From: Coix lacryma-jobi var. lacryma-jobi
Taxonomy: Eukaryota; Streptophyta; Magnoliopsida; Poales; Poaceae
Direction: 5' to 3'
Length of the DNA: 64,000 nt
Assembly: GCA_009763385.1 (NCBI GenBank)
Contig: VDCT01000286.1
Span: forward strand, 1-64,000
The notes beneath the pieces were generated by a model that did not search any database, had not been told where the DNA came from, and was given only the letters and a program-made list of their open reading frames with translations. The position numbers and the translations under genes are program-made. Shown here piece by piece: positions 43,885 through 56,000 of the stretch. How positions within the stretch are numbered: the stretch's first letter is position 1; every line of letters begins with the position of its first letter.

Positions 43885-43893
43885 CTATAATAA
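43885..43893 (+). promoter_or_regulatory. TATA-like box for the antisense gene
   Basis: CTATAATAA lies 113-121 bases before the start codon at 44006, close to the spacing in the other Tat element (15361 to 15224). A stronger TATAAATA is further upstream at 43135. Confidence 0.5.
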
Positions 43894-44005
43894 GCCGCGC
43901 CGGGCTTATGTTTTCCTTACGCTTTCATCAAGCCATTGCCTTCGGAGCTAGAAATCCCTTAGCCAATTCCACAGTTGATGCGTAGAGAAAATCTCTCGTC
44001 ACAAC

Positions 44006-46982
44006 ATGGGTCCCAAGAGGCAGTCTACAGGAGACAAGAAGAAGCCTAGGATCACCACCACCGGAAAGCCTAAGCATCCGAACCCGCCAACTGATGTCTT
44101 GGCGTGGAAGAAGCCGGACACCACCCTGGCGGAACTGGCATTCCTGGCGCAGCAAGGATTGCTGCGGGCGCAACCACTGGATGGATGGAGGGTACCCACT
44201 GATCATCGCGCTCCTGCCCCCAACACCACGGAGATCGTGATGTTTAAAGCCTTCGTAGAGCGGGGATTGGGGCTTCCTGCTTCGGATTTCTTCGTGGATT
44301 GCTGCATTACTATGGTTTGACTCTAAACCATATTACTCCCAATGCGGTTCTTCATATTGCAATCTTCGCCCATCTCTGTGAGGCTTTTCTTGGGATATGT
44401 CCCTCTATTACCCTTTTCCGCTACTTTTTCTGGTTTAAGTGTCAACCTAGTGACGCTAATACCGAAGTAGTCGGAGGGGCTAGTCTCAGGTTAGATTGGA
44501 AGTAGCCAATCAATATATAACTGTTGAGTTGTCAGAGTCGGTAAAAGACTGGGCTGCTGGGTGGTTCTATATGGGTAACCCACCCCCAGCTCTTCGTCGT
44601 CATGATGGATGGCCACCACAGAAGTGCCGTGAATGGAAGGAGAAGCTCACAAGTGAAGAAGTAGGGGCTATCCAACCCTCCTCATTATGATAGATGCTTT
44701 GATAATCGATGGGCTGACCGGATACACTGTCGTTCAAGACTTTGTTGCCCGGCGCATCCACCCGCTTCAGCAGCGAGCCAACTTTGGGTTCGAATACCTG
44801 GGTAAGAACGACCCGGGTCGCCACGCTGTCGAGCAATTGGCAGACTGTGAAGTCCTCTGGAGAGTGAACCGGCTGCTTAAGAGCCGTGAACGTCTTGCTC
44901 CAGTGATGACATCCTTCTCCGCCATTAATCCTCCTCCTCGGTAAGTACTTAATTTGTCGTGTCGTCAAGGTTCGGAATAGATATCCTTCTGACCTGACTA
45001 GATACCCTTCTGTTTTTAGGGCCAGGGGAGAGATAACAATGATTGTCCTCCCCTGCCTCCGGCGACTGAAGAAGGCGGAGGCATCGCGTTGGAAGGTCCA
45101 ATCCGAAGTGAGGATCTTCCTAACAAACCAAGTTCGCCTGAAGATCTTGACTGGCTTGACACAGAATCAACTGACTCTGATGTCCTGCTTATAGACCAGA
45201 GGCTGAGGGTAGCCGGAAGAGGTCGCCGACTCCTCAACTAGAAGCCGGGGACCCGTCCTTAAGAAGGCTCGCACTGGTAATCGCCGTGCTTGTCGAAAAG
45301 TTTTTATCTCAAGAATTGTCTGATAAGCACTATAAGCCGGGTGCTCCTGGTAAGGGAAAACCCGAGTACTTTGTAGTCCTTTTGAGTGTTGATGGTCTCT
45401 TGTCTTATATATGTCGCTGTATCAGATGCTGGGACGGCGCAAGGGACTTCAAGCAGCGTGGTGTCTGAGAAGCCTCCGACTTCAGACCCGCTTCTGATAC
45501 AGCCGCTCTTGAAGCTACCAAAGCCTTTGAAGCTCGTGAAGTAAGTTTTCAGCTTTGTAGAGTGTACACAGAGTTCTGATACTGACATGTATACTTGTCT
45601 GCTTGCAGGAAGGCAAAACCAGGTGCAACAGCCTCGAGCACCGTTCCTGATCCTCAGGCGGTGGAGGAGTCGGAGCCGCTGGCCAAGGATGGCTCCAGCA
45701 TGCCGCCAACCTTCAGTCAGGTAGATCCGCTGCCTGACTCCTCTGCGTCCAAGTCTCAGGTCGAAGCCGCTCCTGACGCGGATGCTCTTCCATTGCCTCA
45801 GGTTGGTTGGCCGTACTCCATCTTTCGTTCTCCCGCTCAATTGGAGTTTGACCGAGTGTGGAATGACTGGTTTTTTCGTACACGACAGCCGGACGAACCT
45901 ACCCTGGACATGGTCTTGACAGAGATACATGCAGAGGGCTCAGCTTGTCAGCAGGGAGGATCTTTAGATGCACCCGAGTCCTCGCGCCAAGGAGCTACTC
46001 TTGACGTATCGGGTATGACCAGGATCTTACTCGGCTGAAGGAGCTGAAGGATCAGGTGAGGGCTCCTTTTGAAGCTCTTCACCAATTTGTTGAGGTAAGA
46101 GTCTCAATCTCTTCTTGTTATACTGTAAACTCATCCGAGTACTCACGATATTATTGTATTGTAGTCCTTTGACTTCAAGGTTAGAGATCAAGTCACCCGG
46201 ATCCGCCAGGAGCTGTCTCGTGAAAACCAAGAGCTCCGGGACTATATTGCCCAGGACCAAATTAGTCAGAAGGTAGCCACCCAGGTTTTGCATGATCGCA
46301 TTAATGAACTCCAAGGCAACCTCAAGGAAGTGGTAGCGGAGCGTGACGCTGCTAACGACCGAGAGGGTGAGCTGATATCCAAGTCCGCTGCTATGGAACA
46401 GAAGCTGAAGGAGCTCAAGAAGAGTTCTAAAAAGCAGCTTGAAGGTATACTTGGAGTTTGAGTTCGTTCTGCTCCATAATATTAGTCGGATGACATGATA
46501 ACTGACTGTTGTGTATGCAGATGCAAATAAACTGGCTTCTGGGTGGCAGAACGCCTTCAATCGGAAGCAGGCAGAGCTTGAAGAGGTATTTGCTAATGCG
46601 CAGAGTACTCTTCAAGAAGCCAAATTGATGCGTGAGGGTGCTGACCGGGACCTTCTGCAGGCTTTGAAGTCTACGAAGGAGTCGCGGGATTCCCTGATGG
46701 CCTTGGAGCAAGCTGTCGAGCCCCTGCTCAACATGATTCCGGCGCCGGCAGGAGTCGAGGAGTCTTTGATTGAAGGGCCAAGGCTGCACCTGGGCGGCTG
46801 GCGCAATATATCAAAGATATGTCGATCTCCGTGGTGCAGGGTCTGATGGCAACGCTGCGGCTACATCTGCCGTCCTTGACCTGTCCGCTCTGATGACCCT
46901 TCCTGAGGACAAGGGTGACGAGGACCTTGCGGCAATGCAAGAGGAGGTGAAGGCCGCCGCGGAGGAGTACTCACAATATTAG
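44006..46982 (+). pseudogene. Antisense PF04195-type gene of the Tat element, with four intron-like interruptions
   Basis: The plus-strand ATG at 44006 opens a Lys/Pro-rich N-terminus followed by the conserved block (VMFKAFVERGLGLPASDFF, LHYYGLTLNHITPNAV, IAIFAHLCEAFLGICPS, WAAGWFYMGNPPPALR). A basic/Pro-rich middle and a coiled-coil-like C-terminus follow (NRKQAELEEVFANAQ, EEVKAAAEEYSQY, then TAG). Four segments have GT..AG borders and break the frame: 44941-45019, 45541-45608, 46095-46164 and 46445-46520, each 68-79 bases. Frameshifts near 44315, 44495, 44680 and 46810 show decay. Its direction is opposite to gag-pol. Function is unknown. Confidence 0.75.
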
Positions 46983-47765
46983 ATCTTGTAGAGTAGTCTA
47001 GACTCCTCAGTCTCTGCAGCTTGTATCTCCTGAAATCAATTATTATAAGATATCAAAAATATTGGTTACTTTTGAATCTTGTGAATTGCATATATGTCCA
47101 ACTCCATATTGCGGCAAATTTCTTTGGCAATGGGTTGAGTTTATTTGTTGTGGATGTATGACCAGGCGTCTAATTAGACGAGTCTATCCGAGTGCTCGCT
47201 AGCACTTTAGTTTGGGTCGTGTGACTTCGTTTCTCTAACCACTGTGTAGAGAACTTAGTCTTGCCCGAGTACTACTCTTAGTACCCTTGTTCAAGGGATA
47301 ATTGATCAGGCACCTCTTGAAGGACCGTAGTTGGTTCCTTCAGGGTGGATCATATCCTCTTGGGATCGCAGCTTGGGTGCGAAGGTAAGTGGACCTCTGT
47401 CCAAGATGTATGTAACAGGGTGGGTACTATCCCGCCTTGTTACGCCTTATAGGAACTAGTCTCCACTATGGTGGATTCCATATTCGCTATAGGCTGATAG
47501 CCGGGTGTTAAGCCGTACTACCTTGTGAGTTGTATTGAGCTCGAAGCTCGTAACTCAAGTATGGTTTCCGCTGAACCAATCTATCCGAGTAATATTATAT
47601 ATTAGTCGGAGGTAAGCCCTGCTATTGCAGAGACTGTTATGCGACTGAATAGTCGTGATGAGGTGTAGAAAAAAGCCTGGATAAAAGTTCTTATGTCGTA
47701 TGAACTTCAAACTTTATTAATATCCGACTAATAAATACAATTGCCCTGAATCAGAATTGTAGCGT
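46983..47765. other. Spacer between antisense gene and pol end
   Basis: No domain is recognised. The two convergent genes of the element end on either side of it, so transcripts would converge here. Confidence 0.5.
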
Positions 47766-47769
47766 AGTC

Positions 47770-49030
47770 CTTAAGTATGGAATTTCTTCAAGTGCTCTAT
47801 ATTCCATGAATTTGGCAGTGGAGATCCATCTTCAGTGACTAGCTCAAATGACCCGGGTCTTGTTACTTTAGATACAATATAAGGACCTTCCCATGGACTC
47901 ATGAGCTTGTGACGTCCAACGGTGTTCTGATTTTCTTCAACACCATGTCGCCTACTTGGAAGGTGCGGTGATGGACGTTCTTATCATAATAGCGCCTCAT
48001 CCCTTGAAGGTATCTTGCTGACTGAAAAAGTGCGGTTCGGAAGTATATGCTGACTGAAAAAGTGCGGTTAGTCGGGCTTCTTCAAGGCTGTCGACTTCTA
48101 ACCGCCTGGTATCATCAGCTTCGCCCTTGTTGTACTGCTCCGTTCGTGGGGAGTTCCAAATTAAGTCAGCCGGTAGGATTGCTTCAGTGCCATATACCAG
48201 AAAGAAGGGTGTTTGGCCTGTTGCCCGACTTCGCTGTGTTCGTAGCCCCCAGACTACCTTAGGCAATTCTTCAACCCACTTCCCGCTGTGATCTTTTAGG
48301 AGGTCAAATAGCCTTGATTTTAATCCGACGAGAATCAGGGCGTTTGCTCTTTCAACTTGGCCATTGGACTGAGGGTGAGCAACTGATGCGTAGTCTATCT
48401 TGATTCCACAGTTGCTGGCCCATGACTTGAATTCGATAGCCGTAAAGGGGGACCCAAGATCAGTGATGATTCTATGCTGCATTCCAAAGCGGTGAAAGAT
48501 GCTCTGCATGAATTGGACTGACTTGGAAGCATTGAATTTGACCAATGGCATGTACTTGATCCATTTTGTGAACTTGTCAATTGTGACGTAGATGTACTCG
48601 AATCTGCCTGGGGCACGCTTGAGAGGGCCCACCATATCAAGTCCCCAGCATGAGAAGGGCCATGACGGAGGGATGCATATTAGTTCATGTGCGGGTACAT
48701 GCTGCTGCTTGGCAAAGAACTGGCAGCATTGACAGCGGCGGACTAAGTCTTCCGCGTCTTTTAAAGCTGAGGGCCAGTAGTATCCTGTCCTGAAGATTTT
48801 TCTGACTAGTGTCCTTGAAGCTGCGTGATTACCGCAGCACCCAGAGTGGACTTCATTCAGGATTTCCCTGCCTTCTTCTGGTGTAATACACTTGAGGAGG
48901 ACCCTTGATGAAGCTCCGCGTCGATACAGCTTATCCCCGACTAGAACATAGTTTTTGCTACGCCTGGTGACTTGCTCTGCTGTAGTTTTGTCGCTTGGCA
49001 GTTTATGTTCTTTGAAGTAATCAATGAAAA
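47770..49030 (-). pseudogene. Gypsy integrase (Tat element)
   Basis: The zinc-binding part (EVHSGCCGNHAASR and CQCCQFFAKQQ, about 48715-48860) leads into the core. The first Asp is in YVTIDKFTKWIKY (about 48585), the second in IITDLGSPF (about 48460) and the Glu in HPQSNGQVERANAL (about 48355). The C-terminal tail reads DMVLKKIQNTVGRHKLMSPWEGPYIV to about 47850 (shown here only in part). A 22-bp direct repeat with a 32-bp offset (48016-48069) inserts extra codons between core and tail and shifts the frame. The DDE triad is intact. Confidence 0.88.
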
Positions 49031-49037
49031 CTTGTGT

Positions 49038-50771
49038 CTAGTCGGGTGCTAGAGATAGGACCTGGGTTGCGAGTTCTGGCTCGAACTCCTCCTTCTCTTG
49101 GATTGAAGGCTTGGATAACTCATGTACGAAGGTACCGCTGGGAACTTGTGCTCTGTCAGAACCCAATTTCGCGAGTATATCTGCTGCCACGTTGAGATCC
49201 CGGGTAACATGAATGAGTTCCAGTCCTACAAAGTGTTTTTCCAGCTTGCGTACTTCAGCACAATAGGCGTTCATTGTTTCCTTGGTACAGTCCCAGTCCT
49301 TATTAACTTGGTGAATGACCACAGAAGAATCGCCATAAACTAATAGCCGCTTAATGCCCAAAGTGACTGCTAGTTTAAGTCCGTGGAGCAGTGCCTCATA
49401 TTCTGCTTCATTGTTGGTGGCTGGCCACAAAATTTGCAGAACGTATTTGAGCTGTTCGCCAGCGGGTGATACAAGAAGGACTCCGGCTCCTGCTCCTCCG
49501 AGTTTTAGGGACCCATCGAAGTACATCTTCCAATGATCGGGAGTAGCGTTGTCTCTAGTCTGCTGTATTTCAGTCCATTCGACGACAAAATCAGCTAGGG
49601 CCTGAGACTTGATAGCTTTCCTCGGAGTGAACTTGATGTTGAGTGCCCCTAATTCAACTGCCCATTTGGAAATCCTTCCAGTAGCATCACGGTTGTGAAG
49701 GATTTCTCCTAAAGGAAAATCCGTGACTACCGTGATCTCATGAGCTTCGAAGTAGTGCCGCAGCTTTCTTGAGGATATGAGTAAAGCATAGAGCAGTTTT
49801 TGTACTTGCGGGTACCTGACCTTCGAGTCAGATAGTACCTCGCTGATGTAATAAACTGGTCGTTGGGTGTTGTAGATGTGCTTGTCGTCTTTGCGCTCCA
49901 CCACGATTGTTGTGCTGACAACGTGTGTGGTAGCTGCGATATACAGCATCATCGGTTCCCTGGGCTCCGGCGGCGTCAGTACGGGTGAATTGATAAGGTA
50001 GCCTTTGAGTTGCTCAAAAGCTCTGTCCGCTTCATCCGTCCACTGAAATTTGTCGCCGGCTTTAAGCAATTTGAAGAAAGGCAATCCCTTTTCTCCGAGC
50101 CATGAGATAAATCGATTTAACGCAGCCATGCACCCGGTGAGTTTCTGAACGTCTCGGACAGAGGTAGGCGGCTTCATGTTGATGATGGCTGTGATCTGCT
50201 TTTGACTAGCCTCGATGCCTCGATGACTAACGAGGAATCCGAGTAACTGTCCTGAGGGTACCCCAAAGACGCATTTGGTTGGATTGAGTCTCCATTGATA
50301 CGCACGTAATCGGTTGAAGGTTTCCTCTAGGTCTGATATCAGGGTAGTCGGATCCTTTGTTTTTATGACTACATCATCAACATAAGCTTCTGCATTGCGG
50401 CCAATCTGATCACCTAGGCAATCTTGGATGGCGCGTTGATAAGTAGCCCCCGCGTTCTTTATTCCAAAGGACATAGTTTTGTAACAATATGCTCCAAAAG
50501 GAGTAATGAACGATGTCTTGGGTTGGTCTTCTTCTTTGAGAGCAATCTGATGGTACCCGGAGTAGCAATCCAGAAAAGAGAGTAAGGCGGAGCCTGCGGT
50601 GGCATCAACTATTTGGTCTATCCTTGGTAATCCGAAGGGATCCTTTGGACAATGCCTGTTGAGGTCTGTGTAGTCGACACACATGCGCCACTCAGCAGAG
50701 TTCTTCTTCTTGACTAGCACTGGGTTAGCTAACCACTCAGGGTGGAGGATTTCTCTGATGATTCCGGCCAC
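49038..50771 (-). pseudogene. Gypsy RT, RNase H and second archaeal-type RNase H (Tat element)
   Basis: This is 577 codons without a stop, the longest intact coding stretch in the window. RT blocks are WRMCVDYTDLNRHCPKDPF, LLSFLDCYSGYHQI, SFGIKNAGATYQRAI and the catalytic AYVDDVVIKTK (about 50380). A Gypsy RNase H-like part follows (LYIAATTHVVSTTIVVERK, HEITVVTDFPLG). The extra domain is MYFDGSLKLGGAGAGVLL, NNEAEYEALLHGL, LLVYGDSSVVIHQV and NVAADILAKLGSD (about 49520-49150), with Asp-Glu-Asp and a final Asp as in archaeal-type RNase H. The RT N-terminus upstream of 50771 contains stops, so the whole polyprotein is not intact. Confidence 0.93.
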
Positions 50772-50969
50772 GAGTAGCTTGGCTATTTCCTTCTTGATTG
50801 CCTCTTTCTTCTCTGGTGAAAATCGTCATAATCTTTGCTTGATAGGTCTAGAGCCTTCCTTTAACTCTAATCTGTGCTCAGCCAAGTTCCTTGGGACCCC
50901 AGGCATGTCTGCTGGTTTCCAAGCAAATATATCTTTGTTTGCTCTAAGGAACTTGGTGAGCGCGAGTTC

Positions 50970-51470
50970 CTATTCTTCAGATAGGTGAGCACTGATAACC
51001 GCTGTCTTGGAAGGATCACCGGTTTCTAGGTCAATGGCTTTTGTGGAGACTTCTGCTGATGATTGAATAGTACTAGCCTTTTTGGTTGGGATTTCTGAAT
51101 CTCCAGGCTTGGTATTAAGCACCATCTGAGCGAGTTCTTGTACTTCCAGGGCGAGTTGAGCTTTTTCAGCGATTTGGACAGCCTCTGTGTCGCAATCAAA
51201 TGACCGCTTCAAGTCGCCTCTGAAGGTTAAGATTCCTTTGGGACCCGACATCTTCAATAAGAGGTACGGGTAGTGGGGTACTGCCATAAACTTGGCAATA
51301 GCAGGTCGCCCGAATATGGCATGATACGATGATTCGAAGTCGGCTACCTCAACACTGATGTACTCCATTCTGTAATTGATCGGAGTTCCAAAAGTGATGG
51401 GTAGTATAATCCTTCCGAGTGGTACGACCGCTTTTCCGGGTACTATGCCATAGAAGGGAGCGGTTGATGG
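50970..51470 (-). pseudogene. Protease-RT linker region of the Tat element
   Basis: On the reverse strand an ISVEVADFESSYHAIFGRP block (about 51310-51365) is the C-terminal part of Tat proteases. GPKGILTFRGDLKRSFDCD and a Gln/Ala/Leu-rich linker follow. TAG codons at about 51477 and near 50972 interrupt it at both ends. Confidence 0.75.
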
Positions 51471-51476
51471 TGTGAG

Positions 51477-52640
51477 CTAGGTTGCGAGATCTAGATTCAT
51501 CTTTCGTAGGGTGCTTGCAAAGATAACATTGAGTCCTGCTCCGCCATCGATGAGTACCCTACCAAGTGTATATCCAGCGACCGTAGGGTCCAAAACTAGC
51601 GGGTAATGGCCTGCATTGGAAACACTGGTCCATTGATCTGCTCTGGAGAAATTAATCGGATGTTCGGACCAGTCGAGGTATTTGGGTGTCGCTGGTTCGG
51701 TGGACATGATCTCTCGCAGGGAAAGCTTCTGAAGCCTCTTGTTGTCGCTGGTAGTTACTCCCCCAAAGATGACATTAATAGTTCCTTTGGGGTGCTGAAA
51801 GCCACCGGCGTCCTGTTGAGGATCCTCAGCTGTCTTCTTGCCTTTGTCTTTCTTGTTCTTGTTGAAGTCAGAGTTCAAGCCTCGCTCCTTGAGCTGTCGG
51901 CAGTGCCTTGCTTGATGTCCACCTTTCGGATGGAAGGGGCAGGGTCCGTCGAGTAAGTCATCAAAGGTGAATGGCTTGTTTCCCTTCTTCTGAGGCTCCA
52001 TGGCAGCAACAGTATTATCTCCTGCTCTTTTCCGGGTATTTTGCTGTGGTGCCTGGTTGCCTCTCAGGTTGTTTCCTCGATCACCTTGCGTGTTTCTATC
52101 GGGGAAGCATTCCTGTGTGCGTTCCTCTGTCGCCATCATAGAGTTTACAGCCTGATGGAACTCGTCAGCGGTGGTCGGGTCCTGCTTGATGAAATCTTTG
52201 TAATTGTACCTTTCGCAAATGTCGTTGCCAAAGAGGTCAATTACTTCTCTGTTTGTGATGTCGGATACTGTAGAGCGGATTTCTGAGAATCGCCTATAGT
52301 ACTCCCGCATTGATTCATTTTTCTGTTGCTTGCAGGTTCTAAGCTTAGTCTGGGGGTCTGATCTCTCTGGGACACCAGCAAAGTTTTCAACGAAGATACG
52401 ATGTAGTTGTTCCCAGGAGTCGATGGACTCGGGTTTAAGCCTATCGAACCAAGCAAGCGGCATTGTCTCTAGAGCCATTGGGAGGTAGAGTGCTTTGACG
52501 TCGTTGCTTCCACCAGCTAGCTCGACTGCTTGAGCGTACAGCCTGAGCCACCGTTTAGGTTCTGTCTTCCCGTCGTACTTGGAGTAGTTCCCGGGTTTGA
52601 ATTTTCACAGGAACGAGACTGCTCGAAGCCTTTGGGAAAA
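51477..52640 (-). pseudogene. Gag and protease N-terminus (Tat element)
   Basis: The retrotransposon-gag block starts near 52600 in another frame (YDGKTEPKRWLRLYAQAVEL) and continues as an open frame from 52478: MALETMPLAWFDRLKPESI, FVENFAGVPERSDPQTKL, SMREYYRRFSEIRSTV. A CPFHPKGGHQARHCRQL zinc-finger-like motif is near 51900. The protease active site reads VLIDGGAGLNVIF (about 51540) where Ser is usual after DGG in this lineage, so DGGA may be a damaging change. A stop follows at 51477. Confidence 0.87.
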
Positions 52641-53945
52641 GCAGGGGAAGCGATATACTGCGTTGGATGTTGCAACTTTGACTCCTCTGTATGAAGATTT
52701 GGCTCCTCCCTCAGCTTGATCGGGTACTCGGTGGCCCAGACGGCTCCTCGCTGGGATAAGACCGAGTCGCTCTTGAACCGGCCGCCTCTGGCTCGGGTGA
52801 GATGAAGCTTGCTCATCAGCTAGGGATTCAAGATCCTGCCCCCGTAGTTGGAGTGCGGAGTGGTAGTCTGAAGCATGACCAGTCGTCGCTCTTCATCAGG
52901 GGTGCGGTTGGTCTTGGCTCCCATCTCCGTAGCTAGAGCTAGTATGTTTTGATAGGGAGTCTGGAAGACTTTATGGCCGGCGACCCTCATGAACTCGGGT
53001 TCAAGGTTGCGAGAACAATCAGGGCGCCGTCTGTTAAGATCATCCTGGGAGTGATTCTCTTCAGTGCGAGCTTGACGCTCAGCCTCTGCTTCCAGACGCC
53101 TCGGGTGTTGTATTCTTCTAGTCGTGCATTGTAGCGATCTACAGCTTCCTTGCGGTGAGTTGCTCGCCTTCTGCGGGCTCCTTAGCTCTATTCCTTCGGA
53201 TTCTTTCAGCTTTCAAGGACTCAGTTTCCGCGGGTCCTTCCGGATCATTGTCGAAATCATACTCAGAGTTTCATCGTCTTGACAGACATCTGGTGGGGTT
53301 GGTGGTCGTAGAGATGACTGGTGCCCCGCCATGAAGACTTCACGAGTGTAGCCCTGGTTTGATGATCCCGGTGTTACTGATTCAAAGTAGAAGTGCTGGA
53401 GATTAGTTCCGTTGTGGAGTCATGTTCCTCAAAAGGGAGCTGATGTCCGTGCTGGTATGGAAGTTGCTGGTCAATTGTGCCAACCAGTCTAGCCGGGGCA
53501 GGCTGAATTGGCCAATGGACAATGTTACCCTCCTTGGTAGAGCTAAAAACGAGTCCTTGTTGAGCTCCCGTCAAAGGTATCTGCTGATGATACTTTGAAT
53601 TTTGCACCAATCAGGTCCTGAAAGTTTTCAGCAGAGTTCCGCAGCCGAAGGTGAAGCCATAGCAGGTATCCGGGTCCTCTTCTTCAGAGTTCGAGTTGGA
53701 GTAGGAGTCGGATGTCTTTGTATGGTCCCCAGGATCTTGCGGGTCTTGGATTGTCAGATTTGCTAGGTTCTGAGCGAGGTGTTCCATCTTTGGCATGGCT
53801 TGTGGTTCTGATTCCATGGCGAGCTGTCTGTGCAGCTTTCCTTGATCATCCGCAATGCAAGTCCATGAGCCAAAAACGAAAATTGATCCCGCCGAGAACA
53901 TGTTGTCGTGGTTCGCCGGGCTCTTGGTCGTCGAATCGCCGAAAG
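52641..53945 (-). other. 5' leader and decayed gag N-terminus (Tat element)
   Basis: Mixed short reverse-strand frames, none longer than 150 codons. Ser/Gln/Pro-rich pieces near 53611-54063 may be the gag N-terminus, but no domain is recognised. The part nearest the primer site is the untranslated leader. Confidence 0.5.
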
Positions 53946-53963
53946 CCCCTACCTGGCGCGCCA
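53946..53963 (-). other. Primer-binding site, tRNA-Arg(CCU) type (Tat element)
   Basis: The reverse strand reads TGGCGCGCCAGGTAGGGG, two bases inside the 5' LTR. It differs by one base from the site at 31779-31796. Confidence 0.88.
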
Positions 53964-53965
53964 GC

Positions 53966-54397
53966 TGTCGGTGTTTGTTAACCGGCAACTCGTCTTGAGG
54001 AATCTCAGACGATTTGTTCGGTGGGGATCGGCGTTCGTAGACTCGGCGAGTACACAGGGACAACGATTTATATGGTTCAGGCCGCTAAGTAGCGTAATAC
54101 CTTACGTCCAGTGCGGCGTGTGCCTTGTGTATTGTTATGATTCAATGTTCGATTCTCTAGGACCTGCGCCCGGTTCCCCTATATATCCGGGTGAGCCTCA
54201 GCGCAGACCGAGTCCTAGCCGGTTACAACAGTGGAGTCCTATTCTAATTACAGGACTTCCTTTTACAACTCGGCTAAGTTACAAACTAGAGTCCTAATCC
54301 AAGTACACTTCGTTACAAGTCTTCGGATCTCTAAAGCCGTCCTGGATTAGTCAGAGTAATCATCGATAGATGATATCTCTGACATCCTGGTCCGTCA
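53966..54397 (-). repeat. 5' LTR of the 12.4-kb Tat element
   Basis: 432 bp, same boundaries as the left LTR. Small differences include AACGATTTATATGG versus AGCGATTTATACTGG. TSD AACTC follows at 54398-54402. Confidence 0.95.
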
Positions 54398-54402
54398 AAC
54401 TC

Positions 54403-54780
54403 ATTTTGGGTTCTCTTGGCAAACTTCTGAATGAAGGGTTGCTTCGGATTTGTCATGAAGGAAGAATACCCAAAGTGTTCTCGAATAATCATCAACAAAC
54501 ACTAGGCAATAAGTTTCCACCAAGCTAGGCCTATGTTGTTGGCCCAAATAGATCCATGTGAAGTAGCTCCAAAACTCTCTTGATGTTGACACAAAGGCTT
54601 TGGTTGGATTGAGGATTTGCAACTTGCTTGCCGGCTTGACATGCACTACACCAATTTGTCCTTCTCAAATTTTGACAATCCTTCAAGCCTCTAACCAAAT
54701 CCTTCTTCAATAGCTTGTTGAGAGTGTCCATTCCAACATGTGCCAATCTTCTATGCCATAGCCAACCAAGTGATTGCTTA
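54403..54780 (-). pseudogene. Copia pre-integrase and integrase N-terminal half (element B)
   Basis: Reading right to left: LLKKDLVRGL and CSACQAGKQV (zinc ligands, about 54635-54725), LLHMDLFGP and FVDDYSRTLWVFFLHDK (first Asp, about 54490-54520), then EVCQENPK at the left edge. The core then breaks at the Tat insertion and resumes at 41997. Confidence 0.85.
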
Positions 54781-55240
54781 GGAACAACATGTCTTCAAGT
54801 TGGCATATTCGGAGGTGAAATCTACTAGATAGAGATTGTTGTATCTAAAGCCTTTGAATATCACTTGTGTATCATCTTTCTTGGTCATAACCACTTCCTT
54901 GTCGGTGAACAAACATTGAAAGCCAAGATCACATAGTTGCCCAACGGATAGCAAGTTGAACCTCAATGATGCAACTAGAAGCACATTAGAGATGGTATGA
55001 TCATTTGATATTGCCACTTTGCCCGAACCCTTGACATTGCCCTTTGAGTTGTCACCAAATGTAATATTTTCTTGGTCATTGACATTCTCTTCTAGTGAGG
55101 TGAACACAGGGATCACCGGTCATATGTTGTGTGCAACCACTATCAATCACCCAATGAGATCCACCGGTCTTGTAGTTCACCTACACACACAAGAAATCAA
55201 GCTTGAGCTTTTGCGACCCAAACTTGTTGAGGTCCCTTAA
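54781..55240 (-). pseudogene. Copia protease (element B)
   Basis: The reverse strand has WVIDSGCTQHMTGD near 55105-55160, the Copia protease active site. ITFGDNSKGNVKGSGKVAI, NVLLVASLRFNLLSVGQLCDLG and CLFTDKEVVM follow, which are the protease C-terminus and connection. A frame change near 55100 separates the active site from the rest. Confidence 0.85.
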
Positions 55241-56000
55241 CCTTCTCAACTAGTGACTTTGCAACCCAAATTTGCTTTGGCCTATTCTTGTTAGGAGGCC
55301 CCATGAACATAACTTTCATCTTGCCACTAGAGTCTTGTCTAAGCATGTAGTGAGCATTGAAAGCAAAGGGCCTAGCATGCTTGGGCAAGGGTGTGGGTTT
55401 GGCTCTTCACAATCATGAGCAAAGTGTCCTTCCTTTCCACACTCATAGCATCTCCCAATCTTCTTCTTGGCTTGTGATGCTCTTGCGTTGCTTCATCTTC
55501 TCTTCAAGGAAGCCAATGCCATTTCTATTGGTCTTCATTACGGTGTTCATGAGAAGCTCACTTTGAAGACATTGACCCTTGGTGATTTCTTCTATCCAAC
55601 GGGGTGTGTGAGCTGTCATCTCTTTTCTTGAGATGTGTCTCTTTGTATGGAGCTCTAATTGAGATCTTTCATACTTGTAATCTCCTCTCCATCTTCATAT
55701 CTTCTCTGGTGATGCTCTTTCTTTTAGCTTGCATTCTCTTGTGGAGCTCATTGGTGATCTTGTACCTCTCCCTCTTCAATGTCTTCTTTTAGATGTTAGC
55801 TCATCATGCATATCATCATGATCTAGTGATGCTTTGTGGTTGTAAGCTTCTCTAGATCAACCTTGAGCTTGCATTCTCATTCTTGATCTTGACATAATCA
55901 TCATAGTGATCAGCCACAACCACTTTCTTGCCCTTGCCACTAGCTCTTTGCTCATCATGCTCACTAACCAAGTCCTCACAAGATGTTGCTATGTCACACT
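55241..56000 (-). pseudogene. gag-protease linker of element B
   Basis: The reverse strand gives RPFAFNAHYMLRQDSSGKMKV and IWVAKSLVEKVKGPQQVWVAK (55200-55375), a known-looking spacer type of SIRE gag with repeated WVAK words. A Cys/His block near 55430 and coiled-coil-like pieces follow up to the solo LTR. Decayed. Confidence 0.55.

Larger units (their letters stand above)
42003..54397 (-). mobile_element. Tat-lineage Gypsy element (12.4 kb), reverse strand, TSD AACTC
   Basis: LTRs of 432 bp at both ends (42003-42434, 53966-54397) are flanked by AACTC (41998-42002, 54398-54402). Reading right to left: LTR, Arg-type primer site, gag, protease, RT, RNase H, a second archaeal-type RNase H, integrase, then an antisense gene on the plus strand (44006-46982), purine tract, LTR. 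Dual RNase H plus an antisense gene is diagnostic of the Tat lineage. LTRs differ by about six substitutions and six small indels (about 1.4% substitutions), so it is the youngest datable insertion here. Confidence 0.95.

Noticed and set aside
51606..51956. Plus-strand open frame of 116 codons
   Set aside because: Antisense shadow of the Tat gag-protease region.
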